Part shown: positions 1 to 7,755 of the stretch, one piece after another
Position numbering within the stretch: position 1 is the stretch's first letter
How the letters are laid out: each line of letters starts with the position of its first letter
IMG/VR virus record: IMGVR_UViG_3300032315_000060
Span: 1-27,214 of that record
Strand: one strand, 5' to 3'
DNA length: 27,214 nt
Source of the DNA: a virus
Made by a program: the position numbers and the translations under genes
Notes under the pieces: model-generated
Told to the model about the DNA's origin: nothing
Databases searched by the model: none
What the model saw: only the letters and a program-made list of their open reading frames with translations

Positions 1-1
1 G

Positions 2-652
2 AATGCGCAGTACATGCAAAACCCCACTAGTGACATGAGTGCACTAGTAAGCCGAAAAGACTGGCGGATCTGGGAAGCAGAAGACCCACCCACATGTGAT
101 TACGTGATTCAGTCTTGGGATACAGCACACGAGGTAAAGACATCTAGCGACTACAGCGCTTGTACTACTTGGGGCGTTTGGTACAACAACGAGGACAAGA
201 ACAGCCCGAACCTGATCCTGCTTGACGCTTTCAAAGAGCGTATGACCTTCCCGGAATTAAAAGCGACGGCACTAAGGCACTATAAAGAGTGGAACCCAGA
301 TGCGTTTATCGTGGAAAAGAAAGCAGCGGGTAGCCCGTTAATTCAGGAATTACGTCGCATTGGCATACCAGTACAAGAGTTCAGCCCATCACGGGGTAAC
401 GATAAAATGGTGCGTTTGAATGCGGTTGCTGATTTGTTCACGAGTGGCAAAGTGTGGGCGCCAGATACACGCTGGGCACGTGAGGTGATTGAGGAAGTTG
501 CATCGTTTCCAGTTGGCGAACATGATGACTTCGTGGATACTACAACCCAGGCGCTCTTGCGTTATAGACAAGGCGGGTTCATAAGCCTTGAGACAGACGA
601 GAGAGACGACGATCTTTTATATAAATACCGCAGAAAAGCTGCGTACTATTAG
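2..652 (+). CDS. terL: Terminase large subunit, C-terminal nuclease part (5'-truncated by window edge)
   Basis: The frame is open to the left edge. The first visible residues read NAQYMQNP, typical of the hinge between the ATPase and nuclease domains of large terminases, so the start lies outside the window. The rest looks like the RNase H-fold headful or cos nuclease that cuts concatemeric DNA at the portal. Counting the Met at base 14 as residue 1, there is an acidic residue after a beta strand (SWDTA, D36), a second in VEKKAAG (E101) and an Asp cluster HDDFVD (D171, D172, D175). Together these fit the metal-binding triad. The ATPase half is not present here. Portal follows after 8 bases, the usual packaging order. 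Function is assigned from motifs and context. Confidence 0.93.
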   Translation, partial: NAQYMQNPTSDMSALVSRKDWRIWEAEDPPTCDYVIQSWDTAHEVKTSSDYSACTTWGVWYNNEDKNSPNLILLDAFKERMTFPELKATALRHYKEWNPDAFIVEKKAAGSPLIQELRRIGIPVQEFSPSRGNDKMVRLNAVADLFTSGKVWAPDTRWAREVIEEVASFPVGEHDDFVDTTTQALLRYRQGGFISLETDERDDDLLYKYRRKAAYY

Positions 653-660
653 GAAAAATC

Positions 661-3063
661 ATGAGCATAGAAAAATCACTATACGCAGCCCCAGAGGGAC
701 TTGCCGGATTAGATCAAGAACCCGATATTGAGATCGAGATCGAGGATCCAGAATCAGTAAAGCTAAGCATTGAAGGAGAAGAGATCCTTGAGATGCGCCA
801 AGGTGAGGGGTCTGAAGACTTTAACGAGAACCTTGCTGACGTGTTAGATGAAGGCACGATTCAATCTTTAGCAGGCGATTTGGCTGAGGATATTAGTAAC
901 GACCTAGCCTCCCGCAAAGACTGGGAGCAGATGTACAAAGACGGTATTACGCTCTTGGGATTGAAGTTTGAGGAAAGAACAGAGCCATGGGATGGCGCAT
1001 GCGGTGTGTTTCACCCGATGATTACAGAAGCGGTGGTGCGGTTCCAGTCAGACACCATCATGGAGACTTTTCCGGCAAGGGGCCCCGTACGTACACAGAT
1101 AGTTGGTAAAGAAACGCCAGAGAAAAAAGAAGCGGCGACTCGTGTTGAAGAAGATATGAACTACCAGCTTACGGAGAAAATGCCTGAGTACCGCCCTGAG
1201 CACGAGAAGATGTTGTGGAACCTACCGTCAGCCGGATCCGCCTTCAAAAAAGTTTATTACGACCCAAGCCTAGAGCGCCAAGTATCCATATTTATCCCAG
1301 CAGAAGATGTGATCCTGCCATACGGCGTCTCCGAAATTAACACCTGCCATCGCATTACCCACGTAATGCGTAAGAACAAGAACGACCTGTTAAAGCTAAT
1401 GAATGCAGGGTTTTATCGGGACGTTGAGCTAGGAGAGCCTAGCCGGTTTACAAGCGATATTCAAGAACGCAAGGACAAAGAGACTGGGTTCTCGGCATCC
1501 TACGACGACCGCTTTGAGATTTATGAGTCGCACGTTGACTTGGATATTCCTGGCTACGAGGACAAAGATAAGGACGGCGAGCCTACAGGTATTGCTCTGC
1601 CATATGTCGTAACGATGATTCGTGGCACGGACGAGGTCTTGGCGATCCGCCGTAATTGGAAAGAAGAAGATCCGTTAAAGCTAAAACGTCACCACTTTGT
1701 GCACTACCAGTACATCCCTGGATATGGGGCGTATGGCTTTGGTTTGTTTCATCTGATCGGTGGTTATGCGAAGTCTGCGACTTCAATAATGAGGCAGTTG
1801 GTTGACGCAGGTACGCTGTCGAATTTACCGGGAGGCTTAAAAGCCAGAGGACTACGCATCAAGGGTGATGACACGCCGATTAGTCCGGGAGAGTTCCGTG
1901 ACGTAGATCTGGGTAGTGGCAATATTCGGGACAACATCCTGCCCCTGCCGTACAAAGAGCCTTCGATGGTTCTGTCGGGGTTGATGGACAAGATCGTTGA
2001 GGAAGGTAGACGCTTTGCGGCTACTTCGGATATGAAGATTGCCGATATGTCTAACCAAGCGCCAGTTGGTACAACGTTGGCGATTCTGGAGCGGACGTTA
2101 AAAGTGATGTCGGCTGTCCAAGCCCGTGTACACTATTCGATGAAGCAGGAGTTGCAGCTTTTGGCTGCGATTATCAGAGACTACACAGATGACGAATACA
2201 CCTACGAGCCAGAAGACGGAACAGCGCGTGCAAAGAAGGCGGACTATAGCAATGTTGAAGTGCTTCCCGTCTCAGACCCAAATGCGGCTACCCTTTCCCA
2301 AAGAGTCGTTCAGTACCAAGCTGTCATTCAGTTGGCGCAGATGGCTCCACAGATTTACAATCTGCCAGTTTTACATCGTCAGATGCTGGAAGTGCTGGGT
2401 ATTAAGCATGCGAGTAAGCTGGTGCCGTTGGAAGAAGACCAGAAACCAAAAGACCCAGTAACAGAGAATCAGAACGTTCTTAAGGGTAAACCCTTAAAGG
2501 CATTCTCGTACCAAGACCACGAAGCACACATCAAGGTGCACCAGATGGCGATGCAAGATCCCATCGTACAGCAACTTATTGGGCAGAACCCCATGGCGCA
2601 GGTTATACAGTCAGCCATGCAGGCACACATCGCCGAGCACGTGGGTTATGCGTATAGAAACAAAATAGAACTAGCCCTCGGCGTTGCACTGCCTAGCTCA
2701 GAAGATGAGCTCCCAGATGAGATGGAGAAAGAGATCAGCCGCCTCATGGCAGAAGCCGCACCGCAGGTGTTGGCAGAGTCCCAAGCAATGGCTGCTCAAC
2801 AGCAAGCCCAGCAAAACGCACAAGATCCAGTCCTACAGATGCAGATGCAAGAACTTGAGCTTAAGAAGCAAGAGTTGCAGCTCAAAGCCCAGAAACTACA
2901 GGTGGATGGGGCTGCCAAGATGGACGAGCTAGCCATGAAGAAGCAGGAAATCGAGGCTAAAGCACAGCTTGACATGGTAAAAATCAGCCAAGATATGACC
3001 AAGAATCGTGAAAATATGCAGTTAAAACAACAACTTGAAATGATGAAAAAAACGAAGGAGTAA
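661..3063 (+). CDS. Portal protein
   Basis: At 800 residues this is large for a portal and close in size to P22-type portals. It would form the ring at the packaging vertex through which DNA enters and leaves. The N-terminal ~60 residues are acidic (DIEIEIEDPES). The core runs from about residue 85 (SRKDWEQMYKDG, then EPWDGACGVFHPMITEAV) to about 600, a pattern I associate with portals of short-tailed aquatic phages. The last ~110 residues (about 690-800) are Gln/Lys-rich and predicted coiled coil, resembling the barrel or helical C-terminus of long portals. The position directly after terL supports the call. A Shine-Dalgarno-like AGGAA lies just before the ATG. The acidic head resembles the N-terminus of the scaffold gene at 3707. 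Confidence 0.92.
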   Translation: MSIEKSLYAAPEGLAGLDQEPDIEIEIEDPESVKLSIEGEEILEMRQGEGSEDFNENLADVLDEGTIQSLAGDLAEDISNDLASRKDWEQMYKDGITLLGLKFEERTEPWDGACGVFHPMITEAVVRFQSDTIMETFPARGPVRTQIVGKETPEKKEAATRVEEDMNYQLTEKMPEYRPEHEKMLWNLPSAGSAFKKVYYDPSLERQVSIFIPAEDVILPYGVSEINTCHRITHVMRKNKNDLLKLMNAGFYRDVELGEPSRFTSDIQERKDKETGFSASYDDRFEIYESHVDLDIPGYEDKDKDGEPTGIALPYVVTMIRGTDEVLAIRRNWKEEDPLKLKRHHFVHYQYIPGYGAYGFGLFHLIGGYAKSATSIMRQLVDAGTLSNLPGGLKARGLRIKGDDTPISPGEFRDVDLGSGNIRDNILPLPYKEPSMVLSGLMDKIVEEGRRFAATSDMKIADMSNQAPVGTTLAILERTLKVMSAVQARVHYSMKQELQLLAAIIRDYTDDEYTYEPEDGTARAKKADYSNVEVLPVSDPNAATLSQRVVQYQAVIQLAQMAPQIYNLPVLHRQMLEVLGIKHASKLVPLEEDQKPKDPVTENQNVLKGKPLKAFSYQDHEAHIKVHQMAMQDPIVQQLIGQNPMAQVIQSAMQAHIAEHVGYAYRNKIELALGVALPSSEDELPDEMEKEISRLMAEAAPQVLAESQAMAAQQQAQQNAQDPVLQMQMQELELKKQELQLKAQKLQVDGAAKMDELAMKKQEIEAKAQLDMVKISQDMTKNRENMQLKQQLEMMKKTKE

Positions 3064-3066
3064 TGC

Positions 3067-3273
3067 ATGCAATTAGAAACAATGAGTTTTGCCCAAGCGC
3101 TTAGAGAAAAAATTCGCTCGGACATGAACAACTTTACAGACGACATGGCTAGTGGACAGTGCATTGACCATGCGTCGTATAAGGAACTTTGCGGGGTGAT
3201 TCGAGGTCTAGCCTACGCAGAGCGGCATTTAATTGACCTCGCTGACAACATAGAGAAGGCTAACGATGAGTGA
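3067..3273 (+). CDS. Small hypothetical head-module protein
   Basis: This is a 68-residue, mostly helical protein with no motif I recognise. The start is set by AGGAG at 3056-3060, six bases before the ATG, inside the 3' end of the portal gene. A second in-frame ATG at 3082 (MSFAQALREK) is possible but has a poorer spacing. The final codons overlap the start of the GroES-like gene by 8 bases, so the two are translationally coupled. Charged heptad-like stretches (LREKIRSDMNNF, LAYAERHLIDLADNIEKAN) suggest a helical hairpin. Its place between portal and co-chaperonin suggests a head-assembly accessory, but this is inference from position only. Confidence 0.75.
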   Translation: MQLETMSFAQALREKIRSDMNNFTDDMASGQCIDHASYKELCGVIRGLAYAERHLIDLADNIEKANDE

Positions 3274-3694
3274 AGCTATAGCAGTTCCGGAGAATGAATT
3301 AATCCTGCCGCCGGGTGTAAAAGCCCCAGAAGTGGATTCAGAGTACGAATCAGCAGAAGTTAAGGCAAAAGCGCTACCAGAGCCAAAAGGCTGGCGGTTG
3401 CTGTGTGCTTTGATTGACCCTGACGATACTTATGAAAGTGGTCTTGTAAAAGCCGATGCGACCAAGCAGGTTGAGGAGTTAACCTCTCCAGTGTTGTTTG
3501 TCATCAAAATCGGACCCACCGCATATGATCCAGATAAGTTCCCAGAAGGGGCTTGGTGTAAGGAAGGCGACTTCGTTATTACCCGTCCGTATACAGGTAC
3601 ACGGATCAAAATCCACGGCAAAGAGTTCCGCTTGATTAATGATGATCAAGTAGAAGCAACAGTCGAAGACCCACGCGGAATTTCCCGCGTTTAA
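3266..3694 (+). CDS. GroES-like co-chaperonin
   Basis: The protein has 142 residues. Residues ~42-135 follow the GroES fold pattern: a first strand GWRLLCALI, then a mobile-loop-like segment DDTYESGLVKAD (about 53-64), then VLFVIKIGP, EGDFVITRPYTGTRIKIHGKEF and a closing strand NDDQVEATV. The hydrophobic GLV in the loop corresponds to the GIVL tripeptide of GroES that docks on GroEL. The first ~40 residues are an extra, low-complexity acidic and proline-containing extension that GroES lacks. Known phage co-chaperonins (T4 gp31, RB49 CocO) replace GroES so that host GroEL can fold a bulky capsid protein. This gene lies in the capsid operon upstream of scaffold and capsid, which fits that role. 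The assignment is by pattern recognition; the fold was not computed. Confidence 0.78.
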   Translation: MSEAIAVPENELILPPGVKAPEVDSEYESAEVKAKALPEPKGWRLLCALIDPDDTYESGLVKADATKQVEELTSPVLFVIKIGPTAYDPDKFPEGAWCKEGDFVITRPYTGTRIKIHGKEFRLINDDQVEATVEDPRGISRV

Positions 3695-3706
3695 CAGGAG
3701 AAAAAT

Positions 3707-4684
3707 ATGCCAGATAATGATGAATTTAAGTTTCCTCACGAAGCAGAGGAAGAGGCGCAAGCCGACACCGAAATTGATATTGATGTATCGGCGGAATCCG
3801 ATGTAGACATTGAAATTGAGGACGATACCCCTGAAATTGACCGCAAAGCCAAGCCGCTAGAGCGGGAAGTTGAAGACCCAACGGATGAAGAAATTGAGTC
3901 TTATACCAAGGGGGCACAGGCACGGATCAAAGAACTCACCCACGCACGTCACGACGAAAGACGGGCTAAAGAAGAGGCTTTGCGTGAAAAAGTTGAACTT
4001 GAGCGGTTAACTCAACAGATCTTGGATGAGAACCGCAGGCTCAAAGAGTATGTAAAAACAGGCGAAACGACATATCAGGAAACGCTACAGGCTAAAGCTG
4101 AAGCAGAGATGGAGATGGCGAGACGCAAGTTTAAAGAAGCACAGGAGTCTTACGACTCTGATGCCATGCTTGAAGCCCAAGAAAATCTGACTGATGCAAA
4201 GATGAAACTTGAAAGTGCAAAAAATTTCAAGCCTACCCCTTTACAAAATAATCAAGATGATGTACAAAGATACCAAACGGCTCCCGAAGCCCCTAAACTT
4301 GATGACAAAACCTTGCGCTGGCAAGCAAAAAACCAGTGGTTTGGATCTCCGGGATACGAAGAAATGACGGCCTTTGCACTAGGGCTGCACCAAAAACTAG
4401 TTGCTACCGGGGTAGACCCCCGCTCAGACGAATATTTCGATCGTGTCGACGGTCGCTTGAAGCAAGTGTTCCCAGAAGTCTTTAGTGACATAAAGAGCGC
4501 TAACCCGGTTAAGGCTGAGCCGACTAAAAAACCTGCGAATGTTGTGGCTTCTGCCACCCGTTCTTCGGGTGCTAAGAAGGTAATAAAACTAACGACTACG
4601 CAAGCTCGTCTTGCAGAGAAGTATGGTTTATCCCACAAACAATATGCTCAGGAAATTTTAAAATTGGAGGCTCAAAATGGCTAA
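3707..4684 (+). CDS. Scaffolding protein (putative)
   Basis: The protein has 325 residues. The N-terminal ~60 are very acidic (EIDIDVSAESDVDIEIEDD). Residues ~65-180 are charged helix with coiled-coil character (RIKELTHARHDERRAKEEAL, then ELERLTQQILDENRRLKEYV). A linker follows, and a basic C-terminal segment is rich in Lys and Ala, ending in a short helix (ARLAEKYGLSHKQYAQEILK). This composition, with a basic C-terminal helix and the position two genes before the capsid-proximal proteins, is what internal scaffolds of HK97-fold phages look like. The basic end commonly binds the coat protein. No protease motif was seen, so the scaffold may leave intact. AGGAG lies at 3696-3700 with suitable spacing. 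Identification rests on composition and synteny, not on a sequence family. Confidence 0.75.
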   Translation: MPDNDEFKFPHEAEEEAQADTEIDIDVSAESDVDIEIEDDTPEIDRKAKPLEREVEDPTDEEIESYTKGAQARIKELTHARHDERRAKEEALREKVELERLTQQILDENRRLKEYVKTGETTYQETLQAKAEAEMEMARRKFKEAQESYDSDAMLEAQENLTDAKMKLESAKNFKPTPLQNNQDDVQRYQTAPEAPKLDDKTLRWQAKNQWFGSPGYEEMTAFALGLHQKLVATGVDPRSDEYFDRVDGRLKQVFPEVFSDIKSANPVKAEPTKKPANVVASATRSSGAKKVIKLTTTQARLAEKYGLSHKQYAQEILKLEAQNG

Positions 4685-5129
4685 TAACCGCACAAATCGT
4701 GAACAAGAATCACGCGAAAAAAACCCAACTCGGTATGTTTACAAACCGCCGAGCTCTTTGCCAGATCCAGCACCAGATCCAGATTATGAGTTTCACTGGG
4801 TTGCAATAGCGATCGCAGGACAATCTAACCACACTAACGTGTCGCAGAGATTCCGTGATCACTGGGTGCCATGTAAGGCAGAGGACTATCCAGAGTTGCA
4901 AATTGAAGCTAACAAGGATGGGAACGTAGAAATCGGTGGATTGCTTTTATGCAAGAAACCAAAAGAGATGGCTGAAGCCCGCAGAGACTATTTTGAGAAA
5001 AAAGCTCAACAACAAATGGAATCTGTAGACAACAGCTTTATGAAAAATAGCAACCCAAATATGCCTTTGTTTGCTGAGCGTAAAAGCACAACAACTAAAG
5101 GACGTGGGTTTGGTGATGGTAATTCTTAA
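4677..5129 (+). CDS. Conserved head-module hypothetical protein
   Basis: The protein has 150 residues and overlaps the scaffold stop by 8 bases. A proline-rich segment (PPSSLPDPAPDPDYEFHW, ~23-40) precedes a compact region with HWVAIAIAGQSNHTNVSQRF and DHWVPCKAEDYPEL, then GGLLLCKKPKEMAEARRDYF and a charged helix. The C-terminus is a flexible Ser/Thr/Lys/Gly tail. I have seen similar proteins between scaffold and capsid genes in aquatic phages, but I know no function for them. The Trp/His/Cys-containing core could be a small folded domain. The two Cys residues are too far apart and unpartnered to suggest a zinc site. It is most likely a minor virion or assembly protein, inferred from position. 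Confidence 0.8.
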   Translation: MANNRTNREQESREKNPTRYVYKPPSSLPDPAPDPDYEFHWVAIAIAGQSNHTNVSQRFRDHWVPCKAEDYPELQIEANKDGNVEIGGLLLCKKPKEMAEARRDYFEKKAQQQMESVDNSFMKNSNPNMPLFAERKSTTTKGRGFGDGNS

Positions 5130-5143
5130 TTTAGGAGTTTAAT

Positions 5144-5752
5144 ATGGCTTATCCTACTGTAGATAAACCGTACGGACTAAAACCAGTCAATTTAATTGGC
5201 GGTCAAGTCTTTGCGGGAGCAACTCGTCAGATGGAAATTGCAAGTGGCTATGCTACTAGTATTTTTTATGGCGATTTAGTAAAACGTATTTCTGATGGAA
5301 CGATTGAAAAAGATACTGGCACAACTACAGCTACGCCTTGCGGTGTATTTTTAGGTGTAAGTTTTACTAACCAGTCAACTGGTCAAGTACAGCAACAACA
5401 GTATTATCCAGCCAGCCAAGCAATTGCTTCGGGAAGTAAAATTTTCGCTGTAGTTGCAGACGATCCTGATACGCTGTTTCAAGTAGTTTCTTGTTCTTCA
5501 GGTACAACTGTTGCTGGCATGGGCATTTCTGCTATTGGTAATAACATTGCCCTAATTCAAAACGCTGGATCTACCGTTACTGGTAACTCCGCTGTAGCAA
5601 TTGATGAAGGTACGCAAGCTACTACTAATACTCTACCTATCCGCATTATTGATGTGGTAAGAGATACAGCAACTGGCGCTGACACATTTGTTGAGTTTAT
5701 CGTAAAGATAAATGCAACTATGCATCAGTACAACAACTCAACTGGCGTATAA
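5144..5752 (+). CDS. Putative capsid decoration or minor head protein
   Basis: This 202-residue beta-rich protein starts AYPTVDKPYGLKPVNLIGGQ and is preceded by TAGGAG at 5131-5136. It has repeated short strands (GDLVKRISDGTIEKD, GVFLGVSFTNQSTGQVQQQQ, SKIFAVVADDPDTLFQVV), no membrane segment and no catalytic motif. The coding sequence is visibly AT-richer than its neighbours; I hand-counted 22 G/C in 60 bases at 5221-5280. The gene lies immediately before the major capsid gene. In tailed phages this slot usually holds a capsid cement or decoration protein, and the small all-beta shape fits. That role is inferred from place and appearance. A maturation protease is unlikely because no Ser/His/Asp motif is visible. 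Confidence 0.65.
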   Translation: MAYPTVDKPYGLKPVNLIGGQVFAGATRQMEIASGYATSIFYGDLVKRISDGTIEKDTGTTTATPCGVFLGVSFTNQSTGQVQQQQYYPASQAIASGSKIFAVVADDPDTLFQVVSCSSGTTVAGMGISAIGNNIALIQNAGSTVTGNSAVAIDEGTQATTNTLPIRIIDVVRDTATGADTFVEFIVKINATMHQYNNSTGV

Positions 5753-5764
5753 GGAGCTTAAAAA

Positions 5765-6679
5765 ATGGCTATTTCACGTGCACAACTACTGAAAGAGTTG
5801 CTCCCAGGCTTAAACGCTTTGTTCGGTTTAGAGTACAAGCGTTACGGCGAAGAGCACAAAGAGATCTACGAAACTGAGAAATCAGAGCGTAGTTTTGAAG
5901 AAGAAACCAAGCTGTCCGGCTTCTCTGCTGCACCAGTCAAAAACGAAGGTTCTGCCATCGCTTATGACAATGCACAAGAAGCTTTTACAGCACGTTATAA
6001 CCACGAAACCATTGCCCTCGGCTTCTCCATCACTGAAGAGGCAATCGAGGACAACTTGTATGACAGCCTCTCTGGTCGTTATACCAAGGCTTTGGCTCGT
6101 GCTATGGCTTACACCAAGCAAGTTAAATCTGCGGCTGTATTGAACAACGGCTTTACCAACTCTGCCCAGTATTACGGCGGCGACGGTGTACCTCTGTTCT
6201 CTACTTCACATCCGTTGGTTTCTGGTGGTGTTAACAGCAACCGTCCTTCCACTAACTCTGACTTGAATGAGACTTCGTTGGAAAACGCAGTTATTCAAAT
6301 CGCAGCTTGGACAGACGAGCGTGGCTTGCTCATCGCAGCAATGCCCCGTAAGTTGATCATCCCACCAGCACTACAGTTCGTTGCAACTCGTTTACTTGAG
6401 ACTAACCTCCGTGTTGGTACCACTGACAACGACATCAACGCATTGAAGAACAATGGTTCGATCCCAGAAGGTTACGCAATTAACCACTATTTGACCGACA
6501 CCAATGCTTGGTTCTTATGTACTGATGTACCTAACTGCATGAAGCACTTTGAGCGTATGCCTTTGGCTAACTCAATGGACGGCGATTTCGACACTGGTAA
6601 CGTACGTTACAAGTCTCGTGAGCGTTATTCGTTTGGCTGGTCTGATCCACTCGGAATGTTTGGTTCACCAGGCGCCTAA
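5765..6679 (+). CDS. Major capsid protein (Mu gpT-like, HK97 fold)
   Basis: The protein has 304 residues, the usual size for a coat subunit without a delta domain. Features resembling the Mu gpT-type head subunit are an early helical segment (LLKELLPGLNALFGLEYKRY), the extended E-loop-like region FSAAPVKNEGSAIAYDNA, then RYNHETIALGFSITEEAIED, a conserved GVPLFSTSHPLVSGGVN block near residue 140 and an A-domain-like end with FLCTDVPNCMKHFER. AAGGAG at 5751-5756 gives a strong ribosome site eight bases before the ATG. The coding sequence uses many optimal-looking C-ending codons, as expected for the most abundant virion protein. A strong terminator follows immediately, closing the head operon. 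It is the likely substrate of the GroES-like protein. Confidence 0.9.
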   Translation: MAISRAQLLKELLPGLNALFGLEYKRYGEEHKEIYETEKSERSFEEETKLSGFSAAPVKNEGSAIAYDNAQEAFTARYNHETIALGFSITEEAIEDNLYDSLSGRYTKALARAMAYTKQVKSAAVLNNGFTNSAQYYGGDGVPLFSTSHPLVSGGVNSNRPSTNSDLNETSLENAVIQIAAWTDERGLLIAAMPRKLIIPPALQFVATRLLETNLRVGTTDNDINALKNNGSIPEGYAINHYLTDTNAWFLCTDVPNCMKHFERMPLANSMDGDFDTGNVRYKSRERYSFGWSDPLGMFGSPGA

Positions 6680-6700
6680 TAAACACACTATAGTGTTTGG

Positions 6701-6725
6701 ACCCCTCTTCGGAGGGGTTTTTTAT
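6701..6725 (+). terminator. Rho-independent terminator of the head operon
   Basis: A perfect 7-bp stem (ACCCCTC / GAGGGGT) is closed by a TTCG loop, giving the very stable C(UUCG)G tetraloop, and is followed by a run of T interrupted only by one A. It begins 21 bases after the capsid stop codon and ends just inside the last codons of the convergent minus-strand HNH gene. On the minus strand there is no downstream T tract, so it should act mainly on forward transcripts. A separate perfect 12-base palindrome, ACACTATAGTGT, sits immediately upstream at 6685-6696 and may form a second weak hairpin. Confidence 0.92.
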
Positions 6726-7093
6726 TTCTTCTTCGCTGCTTTTTTAGCTTTGCGTTCCTCATAATGGTGGATTCTATGGCAGTTTGCACACAATGGGATA
6801 CACTTTTTTATCTCTTCCATAGCTCGTTTAAAGCGTCCGTCTTTAGCTAATTGGTGAACACTTTGTTTTGTGTGGTCACGAACTACATGATGAAAATCAA
6901 TAATTGCTGGATGGCTAGATCCACAATACCTACATTTTTGAGTTGCTTTAAAGTCAATCCACTGCTTACGGTATTCCCTTTTGTTTTTGTTAGTTAATTT
7001 TTGGACTTTTTCTTTGTTGCTTGCGTAGTATTTAGCTGAGCCTTTACGAAGAGATTCTTTTTTTCTAGGGTCGTTTGGGTCTTTATAAGGCAT
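6722..7093 (-). CDS. HNH endonuclease
   Basis: This 123-residue protein of the small phage HNH type has Lys/Arg-rich ends that suit DNA binding. It has the zinc-binding pair C54/C57 (KCRYCGSS), then DFHH (H68, H69) with the first catalytic His, and C102-A-N104-C105-H106 followed by H109/H110, giving the N and last H of the HNH site and the second metal pair. The gene is last in the minus-strand island. Its ATG overlaps the metallopeptidase stop by one base (TAATG), so it is co-translated. Free-standing HNH genes of this size often behave as homing endonucleases beside conserved structural genes, and the capsid gene is next door. Others cut DNA during packaging with terminase, and that is less likely here because terL is 6 kb away on the other strand. 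Confidence 0.88.
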   Translation of the reverse strand: MPYKDPNDPRKKESLRKGSAKYYASNKEKVQKLTNKNKREYRKQWIDFKATQKCRYCGSSHPAIIDFHHVVRDHTKQSVHQLAKDGRFKRAMEEIKKCIPLCANCHRIHHYEERKAKKAAKKK

Positions 7094-7755
7094 TAAACAC
7101 GCTTATTGTATGAATGTTTAAGTATTAAGTCTTTGATTTTTTTAGGTAATTTTGTATAATCGTTATCAAAATCAGCAGGCATTTTAGTCCAAACTTCGGG
7201 AAGCGCAAATGGGGCTTTACCCTTGGGATACCATATACGGGTATGTTGCATTGCAAGATAAAAGTACACGTATGCGTTAGCTTTTTGTATGTATTCTTTG
7301 AGGTTTATTGGTAGATAAAATTGATCGATTTTCTTAGCCGATCGTTTTTCACAATCGAGTTCTAGATTTAAACACCCTTGTAACATTTCTTTTGTTTTAC
7401 GGGGCCCAAGCTCTATTTTATGCTCTAACCATTCGTGAAAAATAGTGAGGGGGTCATGGTTTTCCCCTTTAATTTGTATGGTTTGGTTCCATACTTTTGC
7501 CTGTTCGGTATATTGATCCCGGTGGCAGGTTTCGTGAACCATAATGGGTATCCAGTCTTTGGATAATCCTGCTACAAATAGTCGGTCCGTGTGACTACAA
7601 AAAAACCCTGAGACCATTACGCCATCCATACGGACTTGTTTTTTACGTTGAATATGCACCGCTATGTCATGCGCATTACTAGCCATGATTTCAAATTCAA
7701 CCCACGCCCGAACGTCTACTGGTAAGGCTTTGAGGTCGATTTCAATTTTATTCAT
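7093..7755 (-). CDS. Putative HExxH zinc metallopeptidase-like protein
   Basis: The protein has 220 residues. The segment IPIMVHETCHRDQ carries an HExxH motif (H74-E75-T-C-H78) preceded by hydrophobic residues, the standard active-site helix of zincin peptidases. A plausible third ligand is in the downstream helix LELDCEKRSA (E132, D134, E136), like the glutamate ligand of gluzincins. Other clusters are FHEWLEHKIEL (~106-116) and a C-terminal basic tail. There is no signal peptide. It may be a cytoplasmic protease or a degraded peptidase fold used for something else, and its target is unknown. It is not in a position typical of capsid maturation proteases and lies on the strand opposite the virion genes. 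The start ATG overlaps the stop of the upstream membrane protein (ATGA). The peptidase call depends on this motif alone. Confidence 0.6.
   Translation of the reverse strand: MNKIEIDLKALPVDVRAWVEFEIMASNAHDIAVHIQRKKQVRMDGVMVSGFFCSHTDRLFVAGLSKDWIPIMVHETCHRDQYTEQAKVWNQTIQIKGENHDPLTIFHEWLEHKIELGPRKTKEMLQGCLNLELDCEKRSAKKIDQFYLPINLKEYIQKANAYVYFYLAMQHTRIWYPKGKAPFALPEVWTKMPADFDNDYTKLPKKIKDLILKHSYNKRV

Noticed and set aside
5144-5752. Capsid maturation protease
   Set aside because: The gene before the capsid gene has no Ser/His/Asp or ClpP/U35-type motif and is all beta and low in charge, so decoration or minor head protein is more likely.
6677-6693. TAATA followed by CACTATAG, resembling the T7 RNA polymerase promoter
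   Set aside because: The spacing between the two blocks is four bases and not the five of T7. It lies directly before a strong terminator, drives nothing, and the CACTATAG is part of a 12-base palindrome. TAATAA is also simply the capsid stop codons. No phage RNA polymerase is visible here.
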